Of a DNA stretch of 64,000 nucleotides, positions 34,745 through 41,550 are shown one piece after another. The number at the start of each line of letters is the position of its first letter. Position 1 is the stretch's first letter. Origin of the DNA: Brevibacillus porteri (GTDB lineage Bacteria > Bacillota > Bacilli > Brevibacillales > Brevibacillaceae); assembly GCF_003013475.1 (NCBI RefSeq), contig NZ_PXZO01000052.1, positions 62,001 through 126,000 of the forward strand, in the 5' to 3' direction. The translations under genes and the position numbers were made by a program. The notes beneath the pieces were generated by a model. That model saw nothing but the letters and a program-made list of their open reading frames with translations, had not been told where the DNA came from and ran no database searches.

Positions 34745-37591
34745 TTATTTATCATGCTCGATATCGCTATCGTATTCTTCACTACTTTCATAATAATCTT
34801 GCTCGAGATCCCTTTCATCCGTATCTTCTTCATCTTCATCCATGTCATCCTCGTCCATGTCCTCATCTTCCATGTCTTCATCGTCCGTATCTTCATAATC
34901 CGTGTCTTCATCATCGGTATCTTCGTCATAGGTATCTTCGTCATCGGTATCTTCGTCATCGGTATCTTCGTCATCGGTATCTTCATCATCGGTATCTTCA
35001 TCATCCATGTCTTCATCATCCATGTCTTGATCTTCCTCGATCTGATCTTCGTCGACTTCTTCTGTCTCCAGTTGATCCCTCTCCGTTGACCATTCCAATA
35101 TTTCGTGTGGGACACCTACTCCTTTTTCTCCAATCGCGATCCAGTGAATCACCCCAGTCGCTTCTTGACCCTCTTGATTGCGAAACACGGTGATGATCGC
35201 TGAAGTCCTCTTGGTGTATTTGAGCGACGTATATATCCCCGGTTGATTTGTCATCGCCACCATACAATAATGTGTATCCGCATATGGCTGTGGCAAACGA
35301 ACGGTCACATCTGTGGACTTGCTCGTGGCAGAAAGTCTGAATGGGACGAAACCGTATTGTTGAAAGGTTACTCCTACGTGATTATGCGTTTCAATGACCG
35401 GAAAGCTCAGCTTCTCAGCCGTAATCGACTCATTCTCAATGTGAAGCGTAGAGACAGCTTTGGGCGCAATTTTGGAACCGGTCACGGAGTCCTCTGCCAG
35501 TTTTTCCTGCGTAATGATCCGGTTTTGCAGATGCTGTTCTGTTATGCTTCTGGTAACAAGATGATTTCCTTTGAGCGTCCCCTCCATAATATGAGTTCCA
35601 TCCAAGCTGCCTTTTATGACATGAGCACCATGAATCGAATGGCTATCTAGCTTGCTCGCATCAATGCTCTGGTCAGCTATTTTCTCTCGGGTGACACTGC
35701 CTTCCTGTAATTTTTCCTTGGAAATGGAGTTACCCTGGAGATGTTCATTTTGAATGATATGACTGTTGAGATGTGTAGACGATATTGCTTTTTCGGCGAT
35801 CTTTTCCCCTGTGACGGCTGCTCTGCCCAGATGGCGTGTCTTGATCGCATCTTTGGCTATTTTGGGGGCTGTGATGACGGCATCTCCAATTTTGCTTGTC
35901 GTAATGCTTAGATCTGAAATTTTGTCTGTGGAAACAGATTCCGGCGCCAATTTTGAGGTGGTCACCAAGTGGTCATGCAGATGTTGCGTGTGGATGATGT
36001 ATTCGCGTAGATGATTGCTCCCAATGAGTCTGTCAGCCAAATGATGTTCTTCTACAGATCTTCTTGCCAACTTTTCTGAACGAATGCACCCGTCAATCAG
36101 ATGTCGTGAACTCACACTCTCGTCGAGTAAGTGTTTCTCTCCTACACTCTTGTTCGCCAATTTGTCGATAGTGACAGCCTTGTCGGCTATTTTGCCAGTG
36201 GTAACCTGCTGATCCCCAATTTTTTTGGACGTCAGCATCCCGTCTTGCAAGTGGCTCGATAGGACACTGCCAGCTTGTAAATGTGTACTACCGATTGATT
36301 CTTTGGCGAGTTTTTCTGTCGTGACACTGTTGTTGTTCAAATGCTCAGTCGAAATCGCATTTGGCCCCACTTTATCACTGGTCACCGCTTCTGGCTGTAA
36401 ATGCTGGCTGTAAATGGCCTGAAATGCGATGTGATGATTCGTGATGCTGCCAGCGCTAATATTACTGCCAGCTATTAGCTCTTCAGTGAGGTGATGACGG
36501 TAAATGGAGCCTTCACGGATATGTTGAGACTCAATTGCATCCTCGTCTATCTTCGTCGAAGTAACTGCTCCATCGCGTAATTTATCTCCTGTGACTGCTC
36601 CATCCTCAAGCTTCACTGTGTTGATCACATAATTGGCTAGGTTACTTGTTTGAATGGATCCCATTTTTATTTTTTCCGTGGTAATCGATTGATCCTGGAT
36701 CAAGTCATTCGTAATAGCTTGATCCTGAATATGCTTACTCTGAATCGAGTGGTCGGCAAATTTCATGGAGTCGATGGTTTTATCAGCTAACTTCTCCGAC
36801 GTAATGCTATGGTTGATCAATTTTTGCGCGGATATCGAATAATCCTGCAAATGCTCACCGTCTACGATTCCCCGCCCCAGATGATCCCTCAGTATCGCAT
36901 GCGGTGCGATTTTGGTGGAGGTTACGCTCATGTCCGCGAGTTTGCTGCTGTCCACGGCATAATCCTTCAAAATCGAATTATCCACGGCGCCTTGCTTAAT
37001 CTTGGACGAGTCAATGGCACGATTCGCAATTTTTTCAGTTGTCACTGATTGATCTGTCAAGTCGTCTGTATAGACAAATGATTGGACACGATCATCATTT
37101 CGGTCTTTGATGACCTTCGAATAAAAGTTCGGATTGGCAGCTGAGCTTTGTTTGGAAGATGCATCCTGTTTGAAAGTTGTATCCTGTCTGGAATTTGAAA
37201 CCTGTCTGGAAGTTGTATCCTGCTTGGAATTTGAAACCTGTCTGGAAGTTGTATCCTGCCTGGAAGTTGTATCCTGCCTGGAAGTTGAAACCTGTCTGGA
37301 AGTTGAATCCTGCCTGGAAGTTGAATCCTGCCTGGAAGTTGAATCCTGTCTGGAGGATAGGTCCTGCTTGGGTACTTTGGGAATCGGTTGTTGTTGCTCT
37401 TTCGGTGTGGCAGCAGAGAGGGGAGGTATTCTCTGATCGCTCTCCAAATTACTTTCAAGCAGATTTAATTCGAGGTCTTCCATCCACTCCCGATCGGGTG
37501 ATGATGTATATGAGAGCGGTAACTCGTGCATGGTCTGCCTAAAGGTTTTGCTCAGACTTTTGTTTGCTTTTCGCCGGTTCACATTGGCCAT
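34745..37591 (-). CDS. Giant decapeptide-repeat protein with acidic tail (WIAG-tail-like)
   Basis: 948 residues in four parts. Residues 1-78: mixed, no signal peptide. About 79-148: repeating hexapeptides of the TSRQDS kind. Residues 181-730: exactly 55 consecutive ten-residue repeats, consensus x-[SA]-[IV]-T-x-x-K/H-L/I-x-D/N, plus one degenerate unit to 740. 740-830: a globular, beta-rich domain closing with HWIAIG; about 850-921: acidic DDEDT pentapeptides. Regular hydrophobic I/V and L positions suggest a solenoid or fibre. I believe it belongs to the WIAG-tail proteins of Paenibacillaceae, whose role is unknown. No paralogue here. RBS AGGAG upstream. Confidence 0.85.
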   Translation of the reverse strand: MANVNRRKANKSLSKTFRQTMHELPLSYTSSPDREWMEDLELNLLESNLESDQRIPPLSAATPKEQQQPIPKVPKQDLSSRQDSTSRQDSTSRQDSTSRQVSTSRQDTTSRQDTTSRQVSNSKQDTTSRQVSNSRQDTTFKQDASSKQSSAANPNFYSKVIKDRNDDRVQSFVYTDDLTDQSVTTEKIANRAIDSSKIKQGAVDNSILKDYAVDSSKLADMSVTSTKIAPHAILRDHLGRGIVDGEHLQDYSISAQKLINHSITSEKLADKTIDSMKFADHSIQSKHIQDQAITNDLIQDQSITTEKIKMGSIQTSNLANYVINTVKLEDGAVTGDKLRDGAVTSTKIDEDAIESQHIREGSIYRHHLTEELIAGSNISAGSITNHHIAFQAIYSQHLQPEAVTSDKVGPNAISTEHLNNNSVTTEKLAKESIGSTHLQAGSVLSSHLQDGMLTSKKIGDQQVTTGKIADKAVTIDKLANKSVGEKHLLDESVSSRHLIDGCIRSEKLARRSVEEHHLADRLIGSNHLREYIIHTQHLHDHLVTTSKLAPESVSTDKISDLSITTSKIGDAVITAPKIAKDAIKTRHLGRAAVTGEKIAEKAISSTHLNSHIIQNEHLQGNSISKEKLQEGSVTREKIADQSIDASKLDSHSIHGAHVIKGSLDGTHIMEGTLKGNHLVTRSITEQHLQNRIITQEKLAEDSVTGSKIAPKAVSTLHIENESITAEKLSFPVIETHNHVGVTFQQYGFVPFRLSATSKSTDVTVRLPQPYADTHYCMVAMTNQPGIYTSLKYTKRTSAIITVFRNQEGQEATGVIHWIAIGEKGVGVPHEILEWSTERDQLETEEVDEDQIEEDQDMDDEDMDDEDTDDEDTDDEDTDDEDTDDEDTYDEDTDDEDTDYEDTDDEDMEDEDMDEDDMDEDEEDTDERDLEQDYYESSEEYDSDIEHDK
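34829..35029 (-). repeat. Pentapeptide-coding repeats (15-base period), acidic tail
   Basis: About a dozen 15-base units encoding DDEDT/DDEDM variants, with a few substitutions (Y, M). On the opposite strand they translate to a false IFVIG-type ORF. Confidence 0.8.
35372..37051 (-). repeat. Array of 55-56 decapeptide units (30-base period)
   Basis: Residues 181-740 of the repeat protein. The ten-residue phase holds without any insertion or deletion across 560 residues. DNA copies are diverged, so the period is a protein-level constraint and not a recent duplication. Confidence 0.85.
37148..37357 (-). repeat. Hexapeptide-coding repeats (18-base period)
   Basis: About eleven copies of a six-residue SRQDST/SRQVSN unit. 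DNA copies are closely similar, which suggests recent expansion and likely length variation between strains. Confidence 0.8.
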
Positions 37592-37633
37592 AGGGTCTCC
37601 TTGCCTCCTGATTTCATTCCCGTATCACTCTTG

Positions 37634-37642
37634 TAGGATATT
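37634..37642 (-). promoter_or_regulatory. Sporulation-type -10-like element upstream of the repeat-protein gene
   Basis: AATATCCTA on the minus strand, one mismatch from sigma-K CATANNNTA, 43 bases upstream of the start. Tentative; -35 not convincing. Confidence 0.25.
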
Positions 37643-37713
37643 CATCCATTTCCCTATTTGGCACCGTGTCTACAAAATTGTTTCATCCTTATTGGCCTAA
37701 GTTTCCAGCCAAC

Positions 37714-37757
37714 ACAAAAAAACCTGCTTGGCCAACTCTCCCGTTAGCTAGCAGGTT
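37714..37757 (-). terminator. Terminator downstream of the FtsH-like gene
   Basis: AACCTGCT ... AGCAGGTT with a run of T on the minus strand, right after the gene's stop codon. Confidence 0.85.
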
Positions 37758-37769
37758 CTTTATCTTCAT

Positions 37770-39281
37770 TTATACAGCAACTTCTTCTTTCGTTTGTGAC
37801 AAAAGCGTTCTGAATTCATCGCCTTGCAGAACTTCTGCTTCCATCAATGTGTACAAGCCTGTTTGGAATACGGAGTCATATTGTCTCAAAAGATTGCGAG
37901 TTTCTACGAGCAACCCTTCCAGCAGACGCTCAACCTCGTCATGAATACGACTCTTCTCCACGTATTGCAAATGTACAATCCCCAGATCCGACATACCGCT
38001 TTGTACAATTTCCTGTGCCATTCCCAGCGCTTGCTCGAAGTCATTCTTCGATCCAGTACTGCGCCCACCGTAGTAGATTTCCTCCGCTACGGCTCCTCCA
38101 AGGCTAACCATGATTTGCTTTTCCATCGCATCCTTGGTATACAGATAGCGGTCTTCCATTGGATTTTGTCGGACGTACCCTAGTGCTTTGCCACGTGGAC
38201 TCAGCGTGACCTGCGAGACAGAGCCTGGTCGCACCATCTCACTGACAATGGCATGCCCCAATTCATGGAGAGCAACACGCTTCTTCTCTTCCTCTGATGC
38301 TTGTCGATCTACTTTCTCTCCGAGCATGACCTTATCCACGGCATAAGCAAAATGCTTCGCAGTGATCTTGTCCAGTCGGTCACGCATGGCGTAAATAGCC
38401 GCTTCATTGGCTACACTTTCCAGCTGTGCGCCAGAAAAACCGAATGTCTCTTGTGCCACTTTTTCCAATGTGACGTCTTCGCCAAGCGGTTTATTCGCCG
38501 TATGAATGGTCAAAATCTGCTCGCGTGCTGGCTTGTCTGGGAGATCAACGCTAATATGACGGTCAAAACGACCAGGACGCAACAACGCTGCATCGAGCAT
38601 GTCTTTCCGGTTCGTAGCTGCCATGACTAAAATCCGCGGCTTGTCGGTCGTAGCTACACCATCCATCTCCGTCAACAGTTGATTCAAGGTCTGATCGTAT
38701 TCACGTTGCTGTTGACCGTCCCTTTTTCCACCGACGACATCGATCTCATCGATAAAAATAATCGCGCTGTCTTGCCCATTTTTCTCTGCCAATGTCTTCG
38801 CTTCTTGAAACAATTCACGAACGCGTTGTGCACCGACACCGACGTACATCTCTACAAACTGCGAACCTGATGCCGCCACAAAGGCAGAATTTGTATAGTT
38901 CGCTGCTGCTTTCGCCATCAGTGTTTTACCCGTACCAGGAGGACCTGTCAAAAGAACACCTTTGATCGGGCGAATCCCGTACTGCTCAATTTTGTCTTTA
39001 TACACGAGAAAATCAAGCGATTCCTTCAGTTCTTTTTTAGCGCGTTCCTGTCCACCGATATCAGCAAACTGCACGTCCGATTTCGGCAGCTCATGCTTGT
39101 TTGCTTTTCTTTTCCCACCAAGGGCGACATTCCCGCCTTGTCCATTTTGCTGACGGATGACCAGAAAGTAAATCGCCCCCAGTACGGCTCCGAACACCAA
39201 GAATGGCGTAATATTTACACCTAGAAAAACAAGAAAAATAAACAGTGCAGGTACGACGCCGATCAGTACTTCCTTACGCAC
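37770..39281 (-). CDS. FtsH-like AAA+ zinc metalloprotease lacking the extracytoplasmic domain
   Basis: 503 residues, shorter than the usual 610-650 of FtsH. Two membrane segments (about 5-22 and 26-42) are joined by only a few residues, so the periplasmic/extracellular domain of FtsH is absent. The AAA+ core is intact: Walker A GPPGTGKT 113-120, Walker B IFIDEID 175-181, pore loop FVEMYVGVGA, arginine region RPGRFD 236-240. The M41 protease site is HELGH 339-343 with the third ligand Asp414 in SKNDFEQA. GTG start at 39281 overlaps the upstream gene by eight bases. It is a paralogue, not the housekeeping FtsH. Confidence 0.92.
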   Translation of the reverse strand: MRKEVLIGVVPALFIFLVFLGVNITPFLVFGAVLGAIYFLVIRQQNGQGGNVALGGKRKANKHELPKSDVQFADIGGQERAKKELKESLDFLVYKDKIEQYGIRPIKGVLLTGPPGTGKTLMAKAAANYTNSAFVAASGSQFVEMYVGVGAQRVRELFQEAKTLAEKNGQDSAIIFIDEIDVVGGKRDGQQQREYDQTLNQLLTEMDGVATTDKPRILVMAATNRKDMLDAALLRPGRFDRHISVDLPDKPAREQILTIHTANKPLGEDVTLEKVAQETFGFSGAQLESVANEAAIYAMRDRLDKITAKHFAYAVDKVMLGEKVDRQASEEEKKRVALHELGHAIVSEMVRPGSVSQVTLSPRGKALGYVRQNPMEDRYLYTKDAMEKQIMVSLGGAVAEEIYYGGRSTGSKNDFEQALGMAQEIVQSGMSDLGIVHLQYVEKSRIHDEVERLLEGLLVETRNLLRQYDSVFQTGLYTLMEAEVLQGDEFRTLLSQTKEEVAV

Positions 39282-39801
39282 GTGCCGTCACCTCTTTTTC
39301 AATGGAACGGGGGATGATGGTGTAGAAATCCTCCGTTCCTTTTTTCAAGTAAACATAAATGTTCTCGTCATCCATTAATGCAGTTGCTTCGTCCAGCTGA
39401 TTCCCCTTTTTCCATTGTTCCACGAGGGCTGGAATGCGGCTATATTCATGCAGCTCCACTGCTTCTGTAAACACAAATTGACCGCTCTGCCATATATCGT
39501 TCATCGCTGTCGACTGATTGACTATGTCAATGACCACTTCTTTTTCCCCTGCGATCTTTTGTGTTTCCGTTAGCAAATTGCGATATTCAGCTGGAAACGT
39601 GTCAGGTTTTGTAACAGTTACATCTATTTGAATTTTATCTTTGCTGATCTCCAAATTACCCAATGTGGCGGACTGCATTTGTCCAATTTCTGCACGGATT
39701 GGCTCCTCAATCTCCATCTTTTGATACAAGAACCATCCTCCGAACAGGAGTGCCAAGGTTGCCACCAAAGATAATCCAATTGCGCTCTTTTTCAACTGCA
39801 C
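39274..39801 (-). CDS. Single-pass membrane protein coupled to the FtsH-like gene
   Basis: 175 residues: one N-terminal membrane segment (about residues 5-24) followed by about 150 residues predicted outside, with two mixed alpha/beta stretches. No family recognised. The GTG at 39801 is chosen from GGGGGAG six bases upstream; the longer frame to 39948 passes through a promoter-like region. Its stop overlaps the FtsH-like start by eight bases, so the two are translationally coupled and bounded by terminators on both sides. It could supply the missing extracytoplasmic part of the protease; that is inference. Confidence 0.8.
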   Translation of the reverse strand: MQLKKSAIGLSLVATLALLFGGWFLYQKMEIEEPIRAEIGQMQSATLGNLEISKDKIQIDVTVTKPDTFPAEYRNLLTETQKIAGEKEVVIDIVNQSTAMNDIWQSGQFVFTEAVELHEYSRIPALVEQWKKGNQLDEATALMDDENIYVYLKKGTEDFYTIIPRSIEKEVTARA

Positions 39802-39857
39802 GGCTACTCCCCCCATAAATATCGTTCTCGTTTTCTCTCTCTGCAACGTCCCCAGTA

Positions 39858-39866
39858 TATCATATG
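39858..39866 (-). promoter_or_regulatory. Sporulation-type promoter -10 of the membrane-protein/FtsH-like pair
   Basis: CATATGATA on the minus strand fits the sigma-K (CATANNNTA) and sigma-E (CATANNNT) -10; a TATA-like -35 lies about 15-17 bases upstream. About 57 bases before the first start codon. Confidence 0.35.
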
Positions 39867-39907
39867 AGTATATCAATTTCTTATACAGATGTTGGATGGA
39901 ATGCCAA

Positions 39908-39938
39908 ACAGGCCTTCTCCCATAAGGAAAAGGCCTGT
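39908..39938 (-). terminator. Terminator after ypmB
   Basis: Perfect nine-base arms ACAGGCCTT and AAGGCCTGT; on the minus strand it follows the ypmB stop and precedes the FtsH-like pair, isolating the two transcripts. Confidence 0.75.
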
Positions 39939-39953
39939 CGTCAAGCAAGCGTA

Positions 39954-40433
39954 TTAGGTTGGCGCGAGCACGTATGAGGTTAACAAAGCACCTGTGAATA
40001 GATCATAGTGAATATAGTGAAAACGACCGTCTTTGTCTTTGACAGTGACTTCCCAAAATTTCTTATCGTTTTCGAGACCAGGAACCAAATGAGTGATCTC
40101 CGATTGCGGGAATGACTTGTAAACCGCCTCTTCTACATTCTTTTTAGGAACAGCTAGATCCATTCGATCGAAACTAACTTTCTGATCGGTCATCCATGCT
40201 ACAACCTGTGTACCCGCCTTATTTTTCCCAATGACGACAGCGTAGCTCTCCTTGCCTCGATATTCATCAATGGATTCAATTTCCGTGATTGTCGTGCGAT
40301 CCTGGACCCACTGACGAACGGTTTCCTCAAATTGATTACGCTCTCCTGCTACAGAAGCCGTCAGGTGATAGGCGAACCCAGCTCCCGTAAGTAAAATGAC
40401 GGCTACGATTGATAGGATAATTCGTACTAACAC
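39954..40433 (-). CDS. ypmB: YpmB-like membrane-anchored PepSY-type protein
   Basis: 159 residues: one N-terminal membrane segment (about 2-23), then an extracytoplasmic domain with two PepSY/DUF5590-like halves (about 30-85 and 90-155), ending FHYIHYDLFTGALLTSYVL. Position next to dinG/asnS supports orthology with B. subtilis YpmB. The start is GTG at 40433 preceded by AAAGGAG. Role in the cell not established; PepSY domains often restrain extracellular peptidases. Confidence 0.8.
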   Translation of the reverse strand: MLVRIILSIVAVILLTGAGFAYHLTASVAGERNQFEETVRQWVQDRTTITEIESIDEYRGKESYAVVIGKNKAGTQVVAWMTDQKVSFDRMDLAVPKKNVEEAVYKSFPQSEITHLVPGLENDKKFWEVTVKDKDGRFHYIHYDLFTGALLTSYVLAPT

Positions 40434-40462
40434 AGCAAAGTAACTCCTTTAAATGGCTGACA

Positions 40463-41167
40463 TTACAATCGGAATCGAAGCTGGTCTCTCTTCACTCCAA
40501 CTGCTGTTTGCATTTGCAAATCCAGCTCCAGTTGGCGAAGCTGCCCCGTAGTTGACTCGTACCATAGTTGGTAATTGACTTTCATTCCGTCTGTTACGTT
40601 CGAAGACAAATCCTGAATAGGGAAGGATGGACCTAACCACATCGATAATAACGAAGAGACTTCCTCAGGTGGAACCGCTATCCGATATCCACTCCATCCT
40701 TGCCCTGCAGCATCTTCAAGGCGTTCAGGACTAACCGATTGCAAAACTCCCTTGAGCAATACTGCGTGCTCATGCGGGGTGAACATCGCATACGGCAGTG
40801 CGGCATGATCCTGTATCTGGCCATCAATTCGCACCGATACTGGTTGCCCATCTTTTCTGGCTATTTCAAGCTGGTGGCCACCGATTTCTCCTGTGAGCTG
40901 AAATTGCTCATTTTGATATCGCCCATGCAAGGTCTGATCCTGCATGTATACCAGAAATGAGCGTTCCTCGTCCTTCGTGATCTGCTCCAAAAGCTCCGCT
41001 ACCGTCGTCGCTGTCTGCTCCGTTCCTGCTGTTTGTCTGACCGCAGACGCAGTATCAGTGCTGTCTGTATTGGCTGATCGACTTACTGTCCCCAATACAA
41101 TCCCGAGGAGAAATAGACCGAGTAGGATAGGAATGAGCCACCACAGCATTTTGGGCCGGATGTACAT
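40463..41167 (-). CDS. Membrane-anchored protein of unknown function
   Basis: 234 residues. One strong membrane segment (about 8-28), a Ser/Thr/Ala-rich linker, and an extracytoplasmic domain from about 50 with alternating strands. No recognisable motif. ATG at 41167 is preceded by GGGGGG. It lies 29 bases before ypmB, so the two may be co-transcribed; the B. subtilis ypmA in this place is a short unrelated-looking protein. Function unknown. Confidence 0.75.
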   Translation of the reverse strand: MYIRPKMLWWLIPILLGLFLLGIVLGTVSRSANTDSTDTASAVRQTAGTEQTATTVAELLEQITKDEERSFLVYMQDQTLHGRYQNEQFQLTGEIGGHQLEIARKDGQPVSVRIDGQIQDHAALPYAMFTPHEHAVLLKGVLQSVSPERLEDAAGQGWSGYRIAVPPEEVSSLLSMWLGPSFPIQDLSSNVTDGMKVNYQLWYESTTGQLRQLELDLQMQTAVGVKRDQLRFRL

Positions 41168-41300
41168 GTCGTCCCCCCTGTCCCATTTTTGTCTTTAGCC
41201 TATGCTATACGGGAAGGTTTTAGAACGACACGGAAAAGTTGCTAATCATAGCTTAAGGTCGGGCGGTCATACTACATATACACCCCGAGGAGGTGAGCGC

Positions 41301-41480
41301 GTGACATCTTCGCAACAAACCACATCTCCTGACATACTTGGGTTTCTGTTACAGGAATACCGCGTCTCCTGGGCAGGATTGTCGTCTCCCTTGCGTCAAT
41401 GGTCGCACACACCCACTCTTCATTTTCGCCATCATCTCCTGACAAAAGCTGTGGCAAAAATGAACAACGGAACGTCGTAG
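41301..41480 (+). CDS. Possible small plus-strand gene (59 residues)
   Basis: This ORF starts with GTG behind GAGGAGGTGA, an almost perfect ribosome-binding site at proper spacing, and is followed 36 bases after its stop by a plus-strand hairpin with T-rich tail. It lies in a 376-base gap between two minus-strand genes. The product has an SQQTTSPD start and a basic, His-rich C-terminal half (LHFRHHLLTK). No family recognised. Supported by signals rather than by similarity. Confidence 0.5.
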   Translation: MTSSQQTTSPDILGFLLQEYRVSWAGLSSPLRQWSHTPTLHFRHHLLTKAVAKMNNGTS

Positions 41481-41515
41481 TATCTAATTCCCCTACCTAC
41501 ACCTACACTGCCTTA

Positions 41516-41550
41516 CTCCTGTCCCCCACCTGACAGGAGCCTTTTACCGT
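41516..41550 (+). terminator. Plus-strand terminator downstream of the small ORF
   Basis: Stem CTCCTGTC-N8-GACAGGAG followed by CCTTTTACCGTTTT; the T-rich side is on the plus strand, fitting the small ORF at 41301. Confidence 0.6.

Noticed and set aside
34670-35089. Plus-strand ORF of IFVIG-type hydrophobic repeats
   Set aside because: It is the antisense of the acidic DDEDT repeats of the minus-strand giant protein. The hydrophobic pattern is a direct result of complementing GA-rich codons, and there is no ribosome-binding site.
34829-37357. Possible CRISPR array (regular short direct repeats)
   Set aside because: The 15-, 18- and 30-base periods keep one reading frame without unique spacers between conserved repeats, and no cas genes are near.
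37134-37542. Plus-strand ORFs with SCLEV-type repeats
   Set aside because: Antisense of the hexapeptide tract; periodicity is inherited from the real gene.
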